Assembly (NCBI GenBank): GCA_039029315.1
Contig: JBCCGK010000084.1
Location: forward strand, 1 to 51,390
Direction of reading: 5' to 3'
Length of the DNA stretch: 51,390 bases
Source: JBCCCJ01 sp039029315
Lineage (GTDB): Bacteria; Bacteroidota; Bacteroidia; J057
The position numbers and the translations under genes are program-made. Under the pieces are notes generated by a model. It did not search any database. It worked only from the letters and a program-made list of their open reading frames with translations, and was not told where the DNA came from. This document shows, piece after piece, positions 8,385-16,061 of the stretch. Numbering within the stretch: position 1 is the first letter of the stretch; each line of letters begins with the position of its first letter.

Positions 8385-9806
8385 CTAGATCTCAACATGC
8401 ATAAGTGCCTCTTCCAGCGAACTCCATCCATGCAAAACCTGTTGTGCGAGACTTTCTTCCAGAGAAGGCAGAGATTGTCTGGCAGAAATCTCTTTGGCAT
8501 TTCCTTGCCCGCTTTTGACGAGCTCCTTGAGTTCCGGTGTCAATTTGATGAGCTCAAATACTGCTTTTCTGCCTTTGTATCCTGTAAAATGACAGCTGGG
8601 ACAACCCACTGGGACATGATGGGTGCGAATGTTGTACATCTCTTGGAATTCAGATGAGACAAGTTCATGACTTTCGGACTTACAGTGGGGACACAGCAGG
8701 CGAATCAATCGCTGGGCCACCAGCAATCGAAGTGAAGCGGCTAGCAGGTATGGTTCTATGCCCATATCGACCAGTCTGGTGATCGCATCCCAAGCCGAAT
8801 TCGTATGAAGAGTAGAGAAAACCAAATGGCCTGTTAATGCAGCTCGAATCGCAATCTGAGCTGTGGAGGTATCTCGGATTTCCCCAACCATGATGATATC
8901 TGGATCTTGTCTCAAAAATGCTCTTAGCGCTCGATCAAAAGATAATCCGATGTCTTCCTTCAATTGAACCTGATTGATTCCCGTCAGGTTGTATTCGATG
9001 GGATCTTCGATGGTCAGAATATTTTTTTCAGGCTGGTTCAATTGATTGAGGGTGGCGTAGAGGGTTGTCGTTTTCCCACTGCCAGTCGGGCCGGTGATCA
9101 GAATAATTCCATTTGGTCGATGAATGGCTTGCCGATAGAGTGAGAGTTCTTCGGCTGATAAGCCAACATTGTCTATATTCAAATGTTCCTCTGATCTTGT
9201 CAGCAAACGCATGACGACTTTCTCTCCAAACTTGCCCGGAATCGTGGATACCCTTAGATCTATATCTGTTTGCATATGCTGAAAATGAATTCTTCCATCC
9301 TGAGGAAGACGGCGTTCTGAGATGTCAAGATCTGCAAGAATTTTGATCCGGCTGACCACAGCATTGTATCGCTCAATAGGAACTTCGTATTTTTCAACCA
9401 ATTGTCCTTCCCATCGGAACCTGATTCTGGCCTCATTTTCATATCTCTCAATATGAATATCACTTGCCTCCATATTGGCAGCTTCTTCCATCATGGTAGT
9501 TACAAAGCGAACAGTATCAGACTCAGAGGTGACCGAAGTGCTTTGAGACTGATTCTGAGATGCTTGAACGATGGGATAATGTGTCAAGAGGAGCCGCTGA
9601 AGATGGTCTGGAGGAATAATTTCCAATTCTACAGATTTGCCAAGTACAAGTTGTAGTTGTGGCAGTTTCGATCTTGAAGAGGTTTCTCCTAGGGCAATCA
9701 ACTTCTTTTCTTCGATCCTCAAGGGAATAATGCGAAAAGTATGTGCCTGCTCAGCGGTGAGAAGACTGATCAATCGAAAATCCAGTTCCTGTAGGGTTGG
9801 CTCCAT
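8385..9806 (-). CDS. gspE: Type II secretion ATPase GspE
   Basis: A 473-residue secretion ATPase of the GspE/PilB family that powers pseudopilus assembly from the cytoplasmic face. It has a short N-terminal GspE_N-like domain (to about 80), then the ATPase: Walker A G239-PTGSGKT-T247, Asp box ILTIEDPIE, Walker B D303-IIMVGEIRD, and His box TGHLVFSTLHTN. A zinc-type tetracysteine pair C372-x2-C375 and C402-x2-C405 is present, as in GspE/PilB and unlike PilT. It is the last core gene of the minus-strand T2SS operon. No pilT-like second ATPase is in the window, which argues for a secretion pseudopilus over a retractile pilus. The gap to the preceding prepilin peptidase gene is 25 bases. Confidence 0.95.
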   Translation of the reverse strand: MEPTLQELDFRLISLLTAEQAHTFRIIPLRIEEKKLIALGETSSRSKLPQLQLVLGKSVELEIIPPDHLQRLLLTHYPIVQASQNQSQSTSVTSESDTVRFVTTMMEEAANMEASDIHIERYENEARIRFRWEGQLVEKYEVPIERYNAVVSRIKILADLDISERRLPQDGRIHFQHMQTDIDLRVSTIPGKFGEKVVMRLLTRSEEHLNIDNVGLSAEELSLYRQAIHRPNGIILITGPTGSGKTTTLYATLNQLNQPEKNILTIEDPIEYNLTGINQVQLKEDIGLSFDRALRAFLRQDPDIIMVGEIRDTSTAQIAIRAALTGHLVFSTLHTNSAWDAITRLVDMGIEPYLLAASLRLLVAQRLIRLLCPHCKSESHELVSSEFQEMYNIRTHHVPVGCPSCHFTGYKGRKAVFELIKLTPELKELVKSGQGNAKEISARQSLPSLEESLAQQVLHGWSSLEEALMHVEI

Positions 9807-9831
9807 AATGATAATTCGTTGGAAGCGTAAG

Positions 9832-10302
9832 CTATAGATAAACCATGATCAATAAGGCTGGCAAAAAACTCACCCCAAGTGCCCCGGCTAACGGAATGGG
9901 ATAATCACTGCGGATCTTTTTTCGCAGTTGTAGAACAAGGAACAAGCTGACTAGCAATAAACTGGTCCCTGTGAACAGGAGCAAAAACATGTGGGGAGGA
10001 AGCCAGATTCCCAGCACCAGCAGCATGACAACATCTCCCCAGCCCAGTAGATGATCCATGATCTGTTTTTCTCCCTTCAATCGATAGATCACCCAAATGC
10101 TTCCTACCATCATGCCGACACATACCAGATTAAAGAAAATTGCTCGAAGAAGATAGAATCCCTCAGCTTGTTGACTTTGGTAAATGATGCCTGCCAGACC
10201 CATGAGGCCAAACCAGCCAACATGAATTTCTCGCAAGCCGAAATCACTCCAGGCAATTCCAAGAGCAGCAAGACATCCCAGGACAATCATAAAGAGTTCC
10301 AT
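9832..10302 (-). CDS. Minimal prepilin peptidase (A24 family, GspO/PilD-like)
   Basis: A 156-residue polytopic membrane protein with the two catalytic aspartates of A24 aspartic prepilin peptidases: Asp20 in AWSDFGLREIH and Asp90 in GWGDVVML. It lacks the N-terminal methylase domain and its Cys-rich zinc site found in classical PilD/GspO, so it should cleave pseudopilin leaders but perhaps cannot N-methylate them. It sits between the major-pseudopilin-like gene (9 bases upstream) and gspE. Peptidase-only A24 proteins are known from archaea and Cpa/Tad systems, so the short form is credible. The presence of a separate methylase elsewhere cannot be judged. Confidence 0.85.
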   Translation of the reverse strand: MELFMIVLGCLAALGIAWSDFGLREIHVGWFGLMGLAGIIYQSQQAEGFYLLRAIFFNLVCVGMMVGSIWVIYRLKGEKQIMDHLLGWGDVVMLLVLGIWLPPHMFLLLFTGTSLLLVSLFLVLQLRKKIRSDYPIPLAGALGVSFLPALLIMVYL

Positions 10303-10311
10303 GCTTTGGGA

Positions 10312-10704
10312 CTAATCAGCTTGAATTTCCCTCGGGACAGCCGAGTGATCCACCTCCCAAACATTCATGATCCCATCACCATCAAAATCAGTGATAGATG
10401 TCGCCCGGGCCAGGAAGCCTTCACGATCTGCTTTGAGAATTTCAATTTGATAATGTGCCGTTCCATTTTCCGTGATCAATGGAGCTTGTGCGAATCCTAC
10501 ATGCTCGAATACTGGTGCATATTGATAATGCTCCAGATGATACACATTTTGGAGTTCAGCAAGATGTTTGAGATTGGTTTTGGCTTCCATAGCATGAGTC
10601 TTTGAAAACAAGGGCTTGAGCACAGGGAAAGCCAGCAATAAAAGGACTCCGAGGATAGCCAATACTACCAGGAGTTCTGTGAGGGTCATTCCTTTGAGTT
10701 TCAT
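10312..10704 (-). CDS. Major pseudopilin-like protein (GspG-like)
   Basis: The start at 10704 gives the short basic leader MKLKG, cleaved before M6, with Glu10 at mature position +5 (G-MTLTELLVVLAILG). Alternative in-frame ATGs at 10731 and 10851 would lengthen the leader. After the N-terminal helix comes a small globular domain. Near the C-terminus a D106-F-D108-G-D110-G loop with E117 looks like a calcium site, which fits GspG, whose C-terminal loop binds calcium. It would polymerise into the pseudopilus that pushes cargo through GspD. About 200 bases separate it from the gspF stop, a gap that could hold its own promoter. Confidence 0.85.
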   Translation of the reverse strand: MKLKGMTLTELLVVLAILGVLLLLAFPVLKPLFSKTHAMEAKTNLKHLAELQNVYHLEHYQYAPVFEHVGFAQAPLITENGTAHYQIEILKADREGFLARATSITDFDGDGIMNVWEVDHSAVPREIQAD

Positions 10705-10902
10705 GGGAAAAGGAGTTTTTTGATTAAACATATTAGAAGGTTGCGGTCTGCCTCCTACGTGCTGAGAATCAAAATCAGATACCGATAAGTGAGGAGAAAA
10801 GTCCAATTTCTCGTGAGAGCTGTTCGATATGTGATCTTTGATCGGAGACATCTGATGCTGTGTTTTGGATCTGACTTATAGCTGGATTATTGCGAGTAAT
10901 TA

Positions 10903-12048
10903 TTATGTATTAATGGCATTGCTGAGTTCGAACATAGGGAGGTACATCGCTGTAAGAATGACTGCGACCATGCCCCCCAAGAGGATAATCAGTAGGGGTT
11001 CCAGGAATTGGGTTAATGTCTGGATTCCACCTTCGCTCTCTGCTTCGAGGCTCTGGGCAAGATTGAGGAACATTTGATCTAGGGAGGCAGTCGTTTCACC
11101 AACTTTTACGATTTGTCTGACATAAGCTGGGAAGATGGAATGTTGGCTGACTGCATCATATAAAGTACTGCCATCTACGACTTCTTGCCGAATCTGACCA
11201 ATGGCTTGCCGAATGGGAGGAAAATTGACAATTGGCTCTAACAGAACTAATGACTGGTCAAGATTCACCCTCGCTGAAAGCAGGAGGTGAAAGGAATAAA
11301 ACAGTCTGGACAATTGTAATTTGAGATAGAGAGGACCAAGCATTGGAACCCTGAGTAATACTTTCGCTGCCACTTTTTGAGCCTTTTTATCCCTTTTGAG
11401 AAAATAAATTCCTAGTCCGATTCCAATAAGGCCTGGAATCCAGATGATAGCATGTTCTCTAAATCCGGTTGAGAGTGCCAAAATCGTCTGAGTAATCTTG
11501 GGAAGTTCTGCATCGAATCGATTGAATATATCTTCAAACATGGGAACTACATATCCAATCATAAACCCCAGTACGATTCCTGCAACTGCTATCACTGCAA
11601 TGGGGTAGGAGAGTGCCTGTGTCAGCTTTCGTTTGAGGAGAAGGCGTTTTTGATACAGCTCTGAAAGATTGGTCAGAATTTCTCCCATTTTGCCGGTTTC
11701 TTCCCCCATATGAAGCGATTGAATCTCAAAAGGGCTGACCCACTTGGGGTGTTCTGCCAGCGTTTGAGACAGAGATTTGCCATCCTCCAATCCACGATGG
11801 ATAGCCACCAATAATTCTTTAACAGCTTTTTTACTGCTTTGATCAATCAGGACTTTGAGGCTATCCAATAGGCTTAAACCTGCACCAAGGAGGGTTCCCA
11901 ACATCTGATATATCTTCTGCCTGTCCTTGAGTGTTATGGCTGGTCCAAGCCGAATCTCCTTCTGCCAAATGGACTCAGAAGAGACGGCTTTGTCAACCCT
12001 GTTAGGTTGATAGACCTGAGTGAGTTCTGATAAGTTGACACCAGCCAT
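10903..12048 (-). CDS. gspF: Type II secretion inner-membrane platform protein GspF
   Basis: A 381-residue polytopic protein with two T2SSF repeats (about residues 45-170 and 245-370), each followed by membrane helices. Typical sequences are MLGTLLGAGLSLLDSL and LSYPIAVIAVAG in the first repeat, and LSRLFYSFHLLLSARVNLDQSL and LEPLLIILLGGMVA near the end. GspF is the platform that couples the GspE ATPase to pseudopilin extrusion. It follows the GspJ-like gene by 16 bases. Length and layout are normal for the family. Confidence 0.95.
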   Translation of the reverse strand: MAGVNLSELTQVYQPNRVDKAVSSESIWQKEIRLGPAITLKDRQKIYQMLGTLLGAGLSLLDSLKVLIDQSSKKAVKELLVAIHRGLEDGKSLSQTLAEHPKWVSPFEIQSLHMGEETGKMGEILTNLSELYQKRLLLKRKLTQALSYPIAVIAVAGIVLGFMIGYVVPMFEDIFNRFDAELPKITQTILALSTGFREHAIIWIPGLIGIGLGIYFLKRDKKAQKVAAKVLLRVPMLGPLYLKLQLSRLFYSFHLLLSARVNLDQSLVLLEPIVNFPPIRQAIGQIRQEVVDGSTLYDAVSQHSIFPAYVRQIVKVGETTASLDQMFLNLAQSLEAESEGGIQTLTQFLEPLLIILLGGMVAVILTAMYLPMFELSNAINT

Positions 12049-12064
12049 ATCTTATATGCAATGA

Positions 12065-12574
12065 TTATTCTATATCTGTATTAGTCCCTTCCAGGAGAGA
12101 AATATCAACGGAAGGGGAGAAGTTATCGGAAGAAAATGAGGACTCCACTGAAGATCTTGCCCACATGCGGATGGGGATTTGCCACAATTGTGCAGAATCC
12201 ACAAGTATGGGCCCAATTGTGGGATGCTGTATCCACCTCGCCGCAAGCTTGAAGGTATCTTGTCTTTGAAAGCCTGTTCGAATCATGGCACCAGGAATCT
12301 GTTGGTATACAGCAATGGAACCGCCTTCCCGATCCCACAAGCCTACATCAGTAGGAGACAAGAATGAGAACCGTACCGTTGTGGCAAGATCGCGTCCTAA
12401 CTGATATCTCAGAACAGATAACTCACTACTTGATTCAAGACGTTGGTCATATCTTTGGTGGAATGATACAAAGACTCGATATGTATACAAACCCAACATC
12501 AATACCGAACCGATCAATGCCATGCTGACCAGCATCTCGATCAAGGTGAAACCATGTAGTTTTCGTTTATCCAT
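12065..12574 (-). CDS. Minor pseudopilin, GspJ-like
   Basis: A 169-residue pseudopilin with leader MDKRKLHG, cleavage before Phe9 (G-FTLIEMLVSMALIGS) and Glu13 at +5. The hydrophobic helix is followed by a beta-rich globular domain of about 130 residues, the length expected for GspJ. It lies 27 bases after the GspI-like gene. In T2SS, GspI, GspJ and GspK form the tip complex of the pseudopilus. Assignment to J over H is by gene order and size only. Confidence 0.85.
   Translation of the reverse strand: MDKRKLHGFTLIEMLVSMALIGSVLMLGLYTYRVFVSFHQRYDQRLESSSELSVLRYQLGRDLATTVRFSFLSPTDVGLWDREGGSIAVYQQIPGAMIRTGFQRQDTFKLAARWIQHPTIGPILVDSAQLWQIPIRMWARSSVESSFSSDNFSPSVDISLLEGTNTDIE
12078..12114. repeat. 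37-base imperfect repeat, copy inside the gspJ-like 3' end
   Basis: Starts GTATTAGTCCCT and ends ATCAACGGAAG with 14 bases between. A second copy with the same end blocks and the same spacing lies at 20278-20314, in the promoter region of this operon. 30 of 37 positions agree by my count. Here the repeat is within coding sequence. Confidence 0.5.
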
Positions 12575-12601
12575 TTTTTGAATAGTCGCCTACCATTATT
12601 G

Positions 12602-12955
12602 CTATCCCGATTCACTGACAAGTTTGAAGACCTTATATTGTTTGTCTAACCGTTGCTTTCCCCAATATGCTTCAATTCGCACTTCATATACTTGTCTCCT
12701 TTTATCTATGAGTCGGATTTGTTTACGCAAAAGTCGCCCCCGGATGTCTCTTTCTGTTTCTAGATCCAGGGGATCAAATGGTTCGTTCATCCAGGAAGAA
12801 ATCATCATTCTGGTTTGTTGTTGCTCGTTTGGAGCATGTATCCCTATAATCCGTTGGAAAAGCATCATTCCCATCACAAACACAAGGGAGAGAATTGACA
12901 AACTTGTCAAGACTTCTATCAGAGTTTGTCCACTCAAATGGGTTGTTTTTTTCAT
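12602..12955 (-). CDS. Minor pseudopilin, GspI-like
   Basis: A 117-residue pseudopilin with leader MKKTTHLSG, cleavage before Gln10 (G-QTLIEVLTSLSILS) and Glu14 at +5. The short globular domain (about 80 residues) matches GspI, the smallest tip pseudopilin. It lies 14 bases downstream of the GspK-position gene and 27 bases upstream of the GspJ-like gene. Assignment is by leader, size and order. Confidence 0.82.
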   Translation of the reverse strand: MKKTTHLSGQTLIEVLTSLSILSLVFVMGMMLFQRIIGIHAPNEQQQTRMMISSWMNEPFDPLDLETERDIRGRLLRKQIRLIDKRRQVYEVRIEAYWGKQRLDKQYKVFKLVSESG

Positions 12956-12969
12956 ATCTTAGGCCTTGA

Positions 12970-14259
12970 TCACATCCATTCGATGATTTGGTAAAGTCTG
13001 CTTCCATAAACCAGCGGAGCAGAGTAGGTATGAGACAATTGGGATAAATCTATCGACGCATCTATCAAGTGATTTCTATAAATTCCGCCAGCAGTTCGCA
13101 AGACAAATGAGCCTGTAAGTACCTGTCCTCTTACCTCTCCCTGAATTTCCAATCCATGGTCTGCGACAATCAATCCTTTGACAAGAGAAGTCTGGCCAAG
13201 CTGTACGTAATCATTTCGATCTGTTTTTGCATCAAATGTCTTCAGATCGAATATGACTGCTCCTTCTACTGTCGATGATGGGTGGAGGATCAGTTTGCCT
13301 GGAAGGTCCTGTTTGCTTACCATCAGGGTAGAGGGGTAAGACAGTTTTGTGCCCTGCTCAACCTCAATGGATTCTAATGCGAATGCCTGAACGCGTCCCT
13401 GAAAGCCAGCTTCGAACAGGATATGTCGTGCGAAGAGCGTCACCTGATCCAATTGAGCATCAGCACCGACTGTGATTGTATGTGCGGAGATGATGCGACA
13501 CTTTCCCTGTATGGAACTCTGACGAATTTGTACTGATCCTGGAGAAATGATTTCGTAAACCTGTTCATGCCAGAGTCTGGATACATTCTCTCCTTCGAGA
13601 GCAAATGCTTGTTCTGCAGGCGGCACGATTGATATTTCATGAAGATAATGGGCGATATGATCCTTGTTTTCTATGTTCAACTCAGGCATATCACGCTTGC
13701 TATGGGTGATCCTTCCCTGATATAGCTGTCTGTTTTCAAAGCCTCTTCGACCGATGAAGCCGCTTTTTATTCCTGAAGGTGGAAGGGCGAGGGTTCCGGC
13801 AAGCCGGGTTTTTCCAACCAATACGAGGGGTTGTCTGCGATCGACCAGATAGAGACTTTCTTGTCGATGGGAGGGAATCATCTCGCCGATAAGGCAGGAC
13901 CTACTGACCCGACTCCGACTATGAGTCCCTGTTCCATGAAGAATTCCGAACAAGCCCCAGGCTTCAGATTGGCCTATAAAACTATCAATGGGGGATTCAA
14001 ACAAGGGAAATGCGATCGATTCTCCCCATTTTGGTGGGGATTCACTAAGCCAAATCTCTACACCGGATTGCAAATTGTCTCGGGCGATTTCTTCCCAATA
14101 CAAGCGATCCATCCGGACTTGTTGATAGTAATTGACTAATAGGTAACAGCTGAGTAGTGTGCTGGTAATGAGGGCGATCAATAACGTATATAACAGGCTG
14201 CTTCCCTGAAGATAGCCTTCAGAGATCTTTCTGCCCGAATATGAGATTGATCTGTTCAT
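12970..14259 (-). CDS. GspK-position pseudopilin-like protein with repetitive beta domain
   Basis: A 429-residue protein whose N-terminus resembles a prepilin: basic leader ending Q18-G19, then SSLLYTLLIALITSTLLSC. The residue at +5 is Tyr24 and not Glu; absence of Glu5 is characteristic of GspK, the tip pseudopilin. The rest is unlike the alpha-helical GspK body. From about residue 125 it shows short beta-strand periodicity (GTLALPPSGIKSGFIG; later HITVGAD-like turns and GLEIQGEVRGQVLTGSF), suggesting a beta-solenoid as in bactofilins. It may cap the pseudopilus, with the solenoid presenting cargo. It could instead be a PilX-like minor pilin. Confidence in the gene is high, in the GspK role moderate. 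Confidence 0.75.
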   Translation of the reverse strand: MNRSISYSGRKISEGYLQGSSLLYTLLIALITSTLLSCYLLVNYYQQVRMDRLYWEEIARDNLQSGVEIWLSESPPKWGESIAFPLFESPIDSFIGQSEAWGLFGILHGTGTHSRSRVSRSCLIGEMIPSHRQESLYLVDRRQPLVLVGKTRLAGTLALPPSGIKSGFIGRRGFENRQLYQGRITHSKRDMPELNIENKDHIAHYLHEISIVPPAEQAFALEGENVSRLWHEQVYEIISPGSVQIRQSSIQGKCRIISAHTITVGADAQLDQVTLFARHILFEAGFQGRVQAFALESIEVEQGTKLSYPSTLMVSKQDLPGKLILHPSSTVEGAVIFDLKTFDAKTDRNDYVQLGQTSLVKGLIVADHGLEIQGEVRGQVLTGSFVLRTAGGIYRNHLIDASIDLSQLSHTYSAPLVYGSRLYQIIEWM

Positions 14260-14264
14260 CCTGA

Positions 14265-14750
14265 TTAATTTTTGTTGAGAACTAAACTCGAATCAGGATG
14301 TGACAGATACACCGAATGAAGAGTGAGTCGGGAGACTTCCATCCCGAATATGGTGTCTCCTTGTTGTATGTTCATGATTTTTCCATCTGCCATCAATAAA
14401 CCTGTGAACCCTCCCGATGGACTTTGTACCCCGCCTTGATAGGCAAAAACAGGCAGTTTGAGAGACGGTTTGGGAGGAGGAATGGGAATCAGCTTTCCTT
14501 TGCTTCCTGACGTCCTTGGAGGGGAAGATTTGGCTTTCCTGGCAGGGCGATTCAAAAATGGATCTGAATAATCAAGCAATAACTCGAATTGTGCTTGGCT
14601 GCTATTTCCTACATTGAGTTGAACAAGCTGTTGTGCCTGAGGTGTGGAGACCTCTTGTGAGGAACAACTTCCCCCAAATCTCAAGAGAACCCCCACCCAG
14701 ATAGCGAGGACAGAAGGCACAAGGATTTTGTTCCATTTGCTCTGTTTCAT
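14265..14750 (-). CDS. GspC/PilP-like inner-membrane linker protein
   Basis: A 161-residue protein with one N-terminal membrane segment (about 8-25), a linker containing DYSDPFLNRP (residues 60-69, like the DPF motif of PilP), a Pro-rich stretch near 88-98, and a small beta domain (GFTGLLMADGKIMNIQQGDTI) resembling the HR domain of GspC. There is no PDZ domain. HR/PilP domains bind the N-terminal domains of the secretin, linking the inner-membrane platform to GspD. It overlaps the upstream FN3-like lipoprotein gene by 4 bases (ATGA), indicating translational coupling, and is 5 bases from the GspK-position gene. Confidence 0.75.
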   Translation of the reverse strand: MKQSKWNKILVPSVLAIWVGVLLRFGGSCSSQEVSTPQAQQLVQLNVGNSSQAQFELLLDYSDPFLNRPARKAKSSPPRTSGSKGKLIPIPPPKPSLKLPVFAYQGGVQSPSGGFTGLLMADGKIMNIQQGDTIFGMEVSRLTLHSVYLSHPDSSLVLNKN

Positions 14751-15472
14751 GGCCAGATGATTTGAAATGATAGCCAGTTGCTTTCTGCGCGATTCCCGGC
14801 AAGGTCAAAACTCACCACCTTCCATCTCAAGTGGACCGAATCGGCTTCAGTCTGAGGGGGGAGGAGTGATTGGATATTCCAACTGCTTGCTTCATTTTTT
14901 GATCGAAAAAATCTCCCTAATTCCTGTCCTGTAGAGCTAATGGCCAGAATGACGCTATCCTGCGTTGGAAAACGGACACCATCAATGGGTGAATCCTGAC
15001 TATTCCATCTCAATTCTGGAATATCTGTATCGAGTGCAAGATTACTCTCATTCGAGGGAAATTGCAGGTCTGGAGATCTGGGAGCTGTGGTATCAACGAC
15101 CATGCTCTGAAGCTGATAGGTAGATTCACTGGCTGCATTCTCTGCACGAATTCGCCAAAGATATCTCCCCTCTTCTAAAGAGAATGTCAATCGGGTATCT
15201 ATGACAGTGGTATCGATGATGCGGATTGGATTCGAAAAATCTGGCTGAACAAGTTGGAAGCGATAGCTTTCCACTCGATTGTCTGCTTCCCACCAGAAGG
15301 TTAGTTGATGGTCCTGGGAATAAAGAGAATCCGCAGGGCTATTGATATGCAAGACGACTTCTTCGACACTTTGAGACAAAAATTCCGTGCAGGCAGGGAG
15401 TATGGTCACTGCAAGGAGAAGAACGCCTCCGAGAAGACGTAACGATTGAGGAATGTATGTGTGTGTGCTCAT
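14747..15472 (-). CDS. FN3-like lipoprotein inside the T2SS operon
   Basis: A 241-residue protein with a probable lipoprotein signal (LLLAVTILPAC, Cys28). The mature part looks like two fibronectin type III-like or Ig-like beta sandwiches: TFWWEADNRVESYRFQLVQ...RYLWRIRAEN in the first, LRWNSQDSPIDG...LRWKVVSFDLAGN in the second. No standard T2SS subunit has this form. Its place between gspM-like and gspC-like genes, with a 4-base overlap to the latter, argues for a structural role in the machine. It might be an outer-membrane lipoprotein acting as pilotin or scaffold for GspD, or bind the peptidoglycan. This is inference from position. Confidence 0.78.
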   Translation of the reverse strand: MSTHTYIPQSLRLLGGVLLLAVTILPACTEFLSQSVEEVVLHINSPADSLYSQDHQLTFWWEADNRVESYRFQLVQPDFSNPIRIIDTTVIDTRLTFSLEEGRYLWRIRAENAASESTYQLQSMVVDTTAPRSPDLQFPSNESNLALDTDIPELRWNSQDSPIDGVRFPTQDSVILAISSTGQELGRFFRSKNEASSWNIQSLLPPQTEADSVHLRWKVVSFDLAGNRAESNWLSFQIIWP

Positions 15473-15514
15473 AGGACAACTTCAACTGTCAAAATGCCGT
15501 GGATAATCAAGGGG

Positions 15515-16054
15515 CTACATTTTCCTTTCCAGCCGTTTTAATTCAATTTCTGCCAGAAGGATGGTTTGTTTTCTTCTTCCTTGCCGGAGGGTTTGCGTTT
15601 GAAGGGAGGCATATGCCAGAGAGCCAATTTGGTCCTGATGCTCCAGTTTATATAATACTTTCAAGACATCATGAAATCCACCTGATAGCCTAAATCGTTC
15701 GGAAGACACAGCATATGTTCCTACTTGTTCTGCCTGCTCCTGTGGAAGAGAAACAATGGTGATGGCATGGTCCCGGCAGACAGAATCGAGATACGTACCA
15801 AATGCCAAATGTGAATCAACATGGGCTTGTCTGGAACCAATTTTGCGAGCGGCCACGCCCAATTGTTTCAATCGAAGGGTCTGATGCATCAGGAGGGTGT
15901 CTGAACCCCTTAGGGTATCCATTCGTGCCTGTAGGTGTCGATACTCTTGAACATGATGCCAGCCATTGCTCCCCAAATTTGCCAGAATCACCAAAGCCAA
16001 AAGACTCAGTCCACATAGAATTAGAATGGGTTTGTCATGGAGTAGGCTTTTCAT
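15515..16054 (-). CDS. GspM/PilO-like inner-membrane protein
   Basis: The ATG at 16054 starts a bitopic protein of 179 residues: short cytoplasmic tail, membrane segment LILCGLSLLALVILANLG (about 11-28), a coiled-coil region (YRHLQARMDTLRGSDTLL), then a ferredoxin-like domain (ITIVSLPQEQ...SERFRLSGGFHDVLKVLYKLE). This is the layout of GspM and PilO, partners of GspL/PilN. A longer frame reaching 16177 overlaps the upstream gene and is not favoured. The gap to the GspL-like stop is 7 bases. Confidence 0.78.
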   Translation of the reverse strand: MKSLLHDKPILILCGLSLLALVILANLGSNGWHHVQEYRHLQARMDTLRGSDTLLMHQTLRLKQLGVAARKIGSRQAHVDSHLAFGTYLDSVCRDHAITIVSLPQEQAEQVGTYAVSSERFRLSGGFHDVLKVLYKLEHQDQIGSLAYASLQTQTLRQGRRKQTILLAEIELKRLERKM

Positions 16055-16061
16055 AGAAAGA

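Noticed and set aside
10051..10605. 184-codon plus-strand open frame across the prepilin peptidase and pseudopilin genes
   Set aside because: Overlaps two supported genes of the T2SS operon on the other strand and has no domain.
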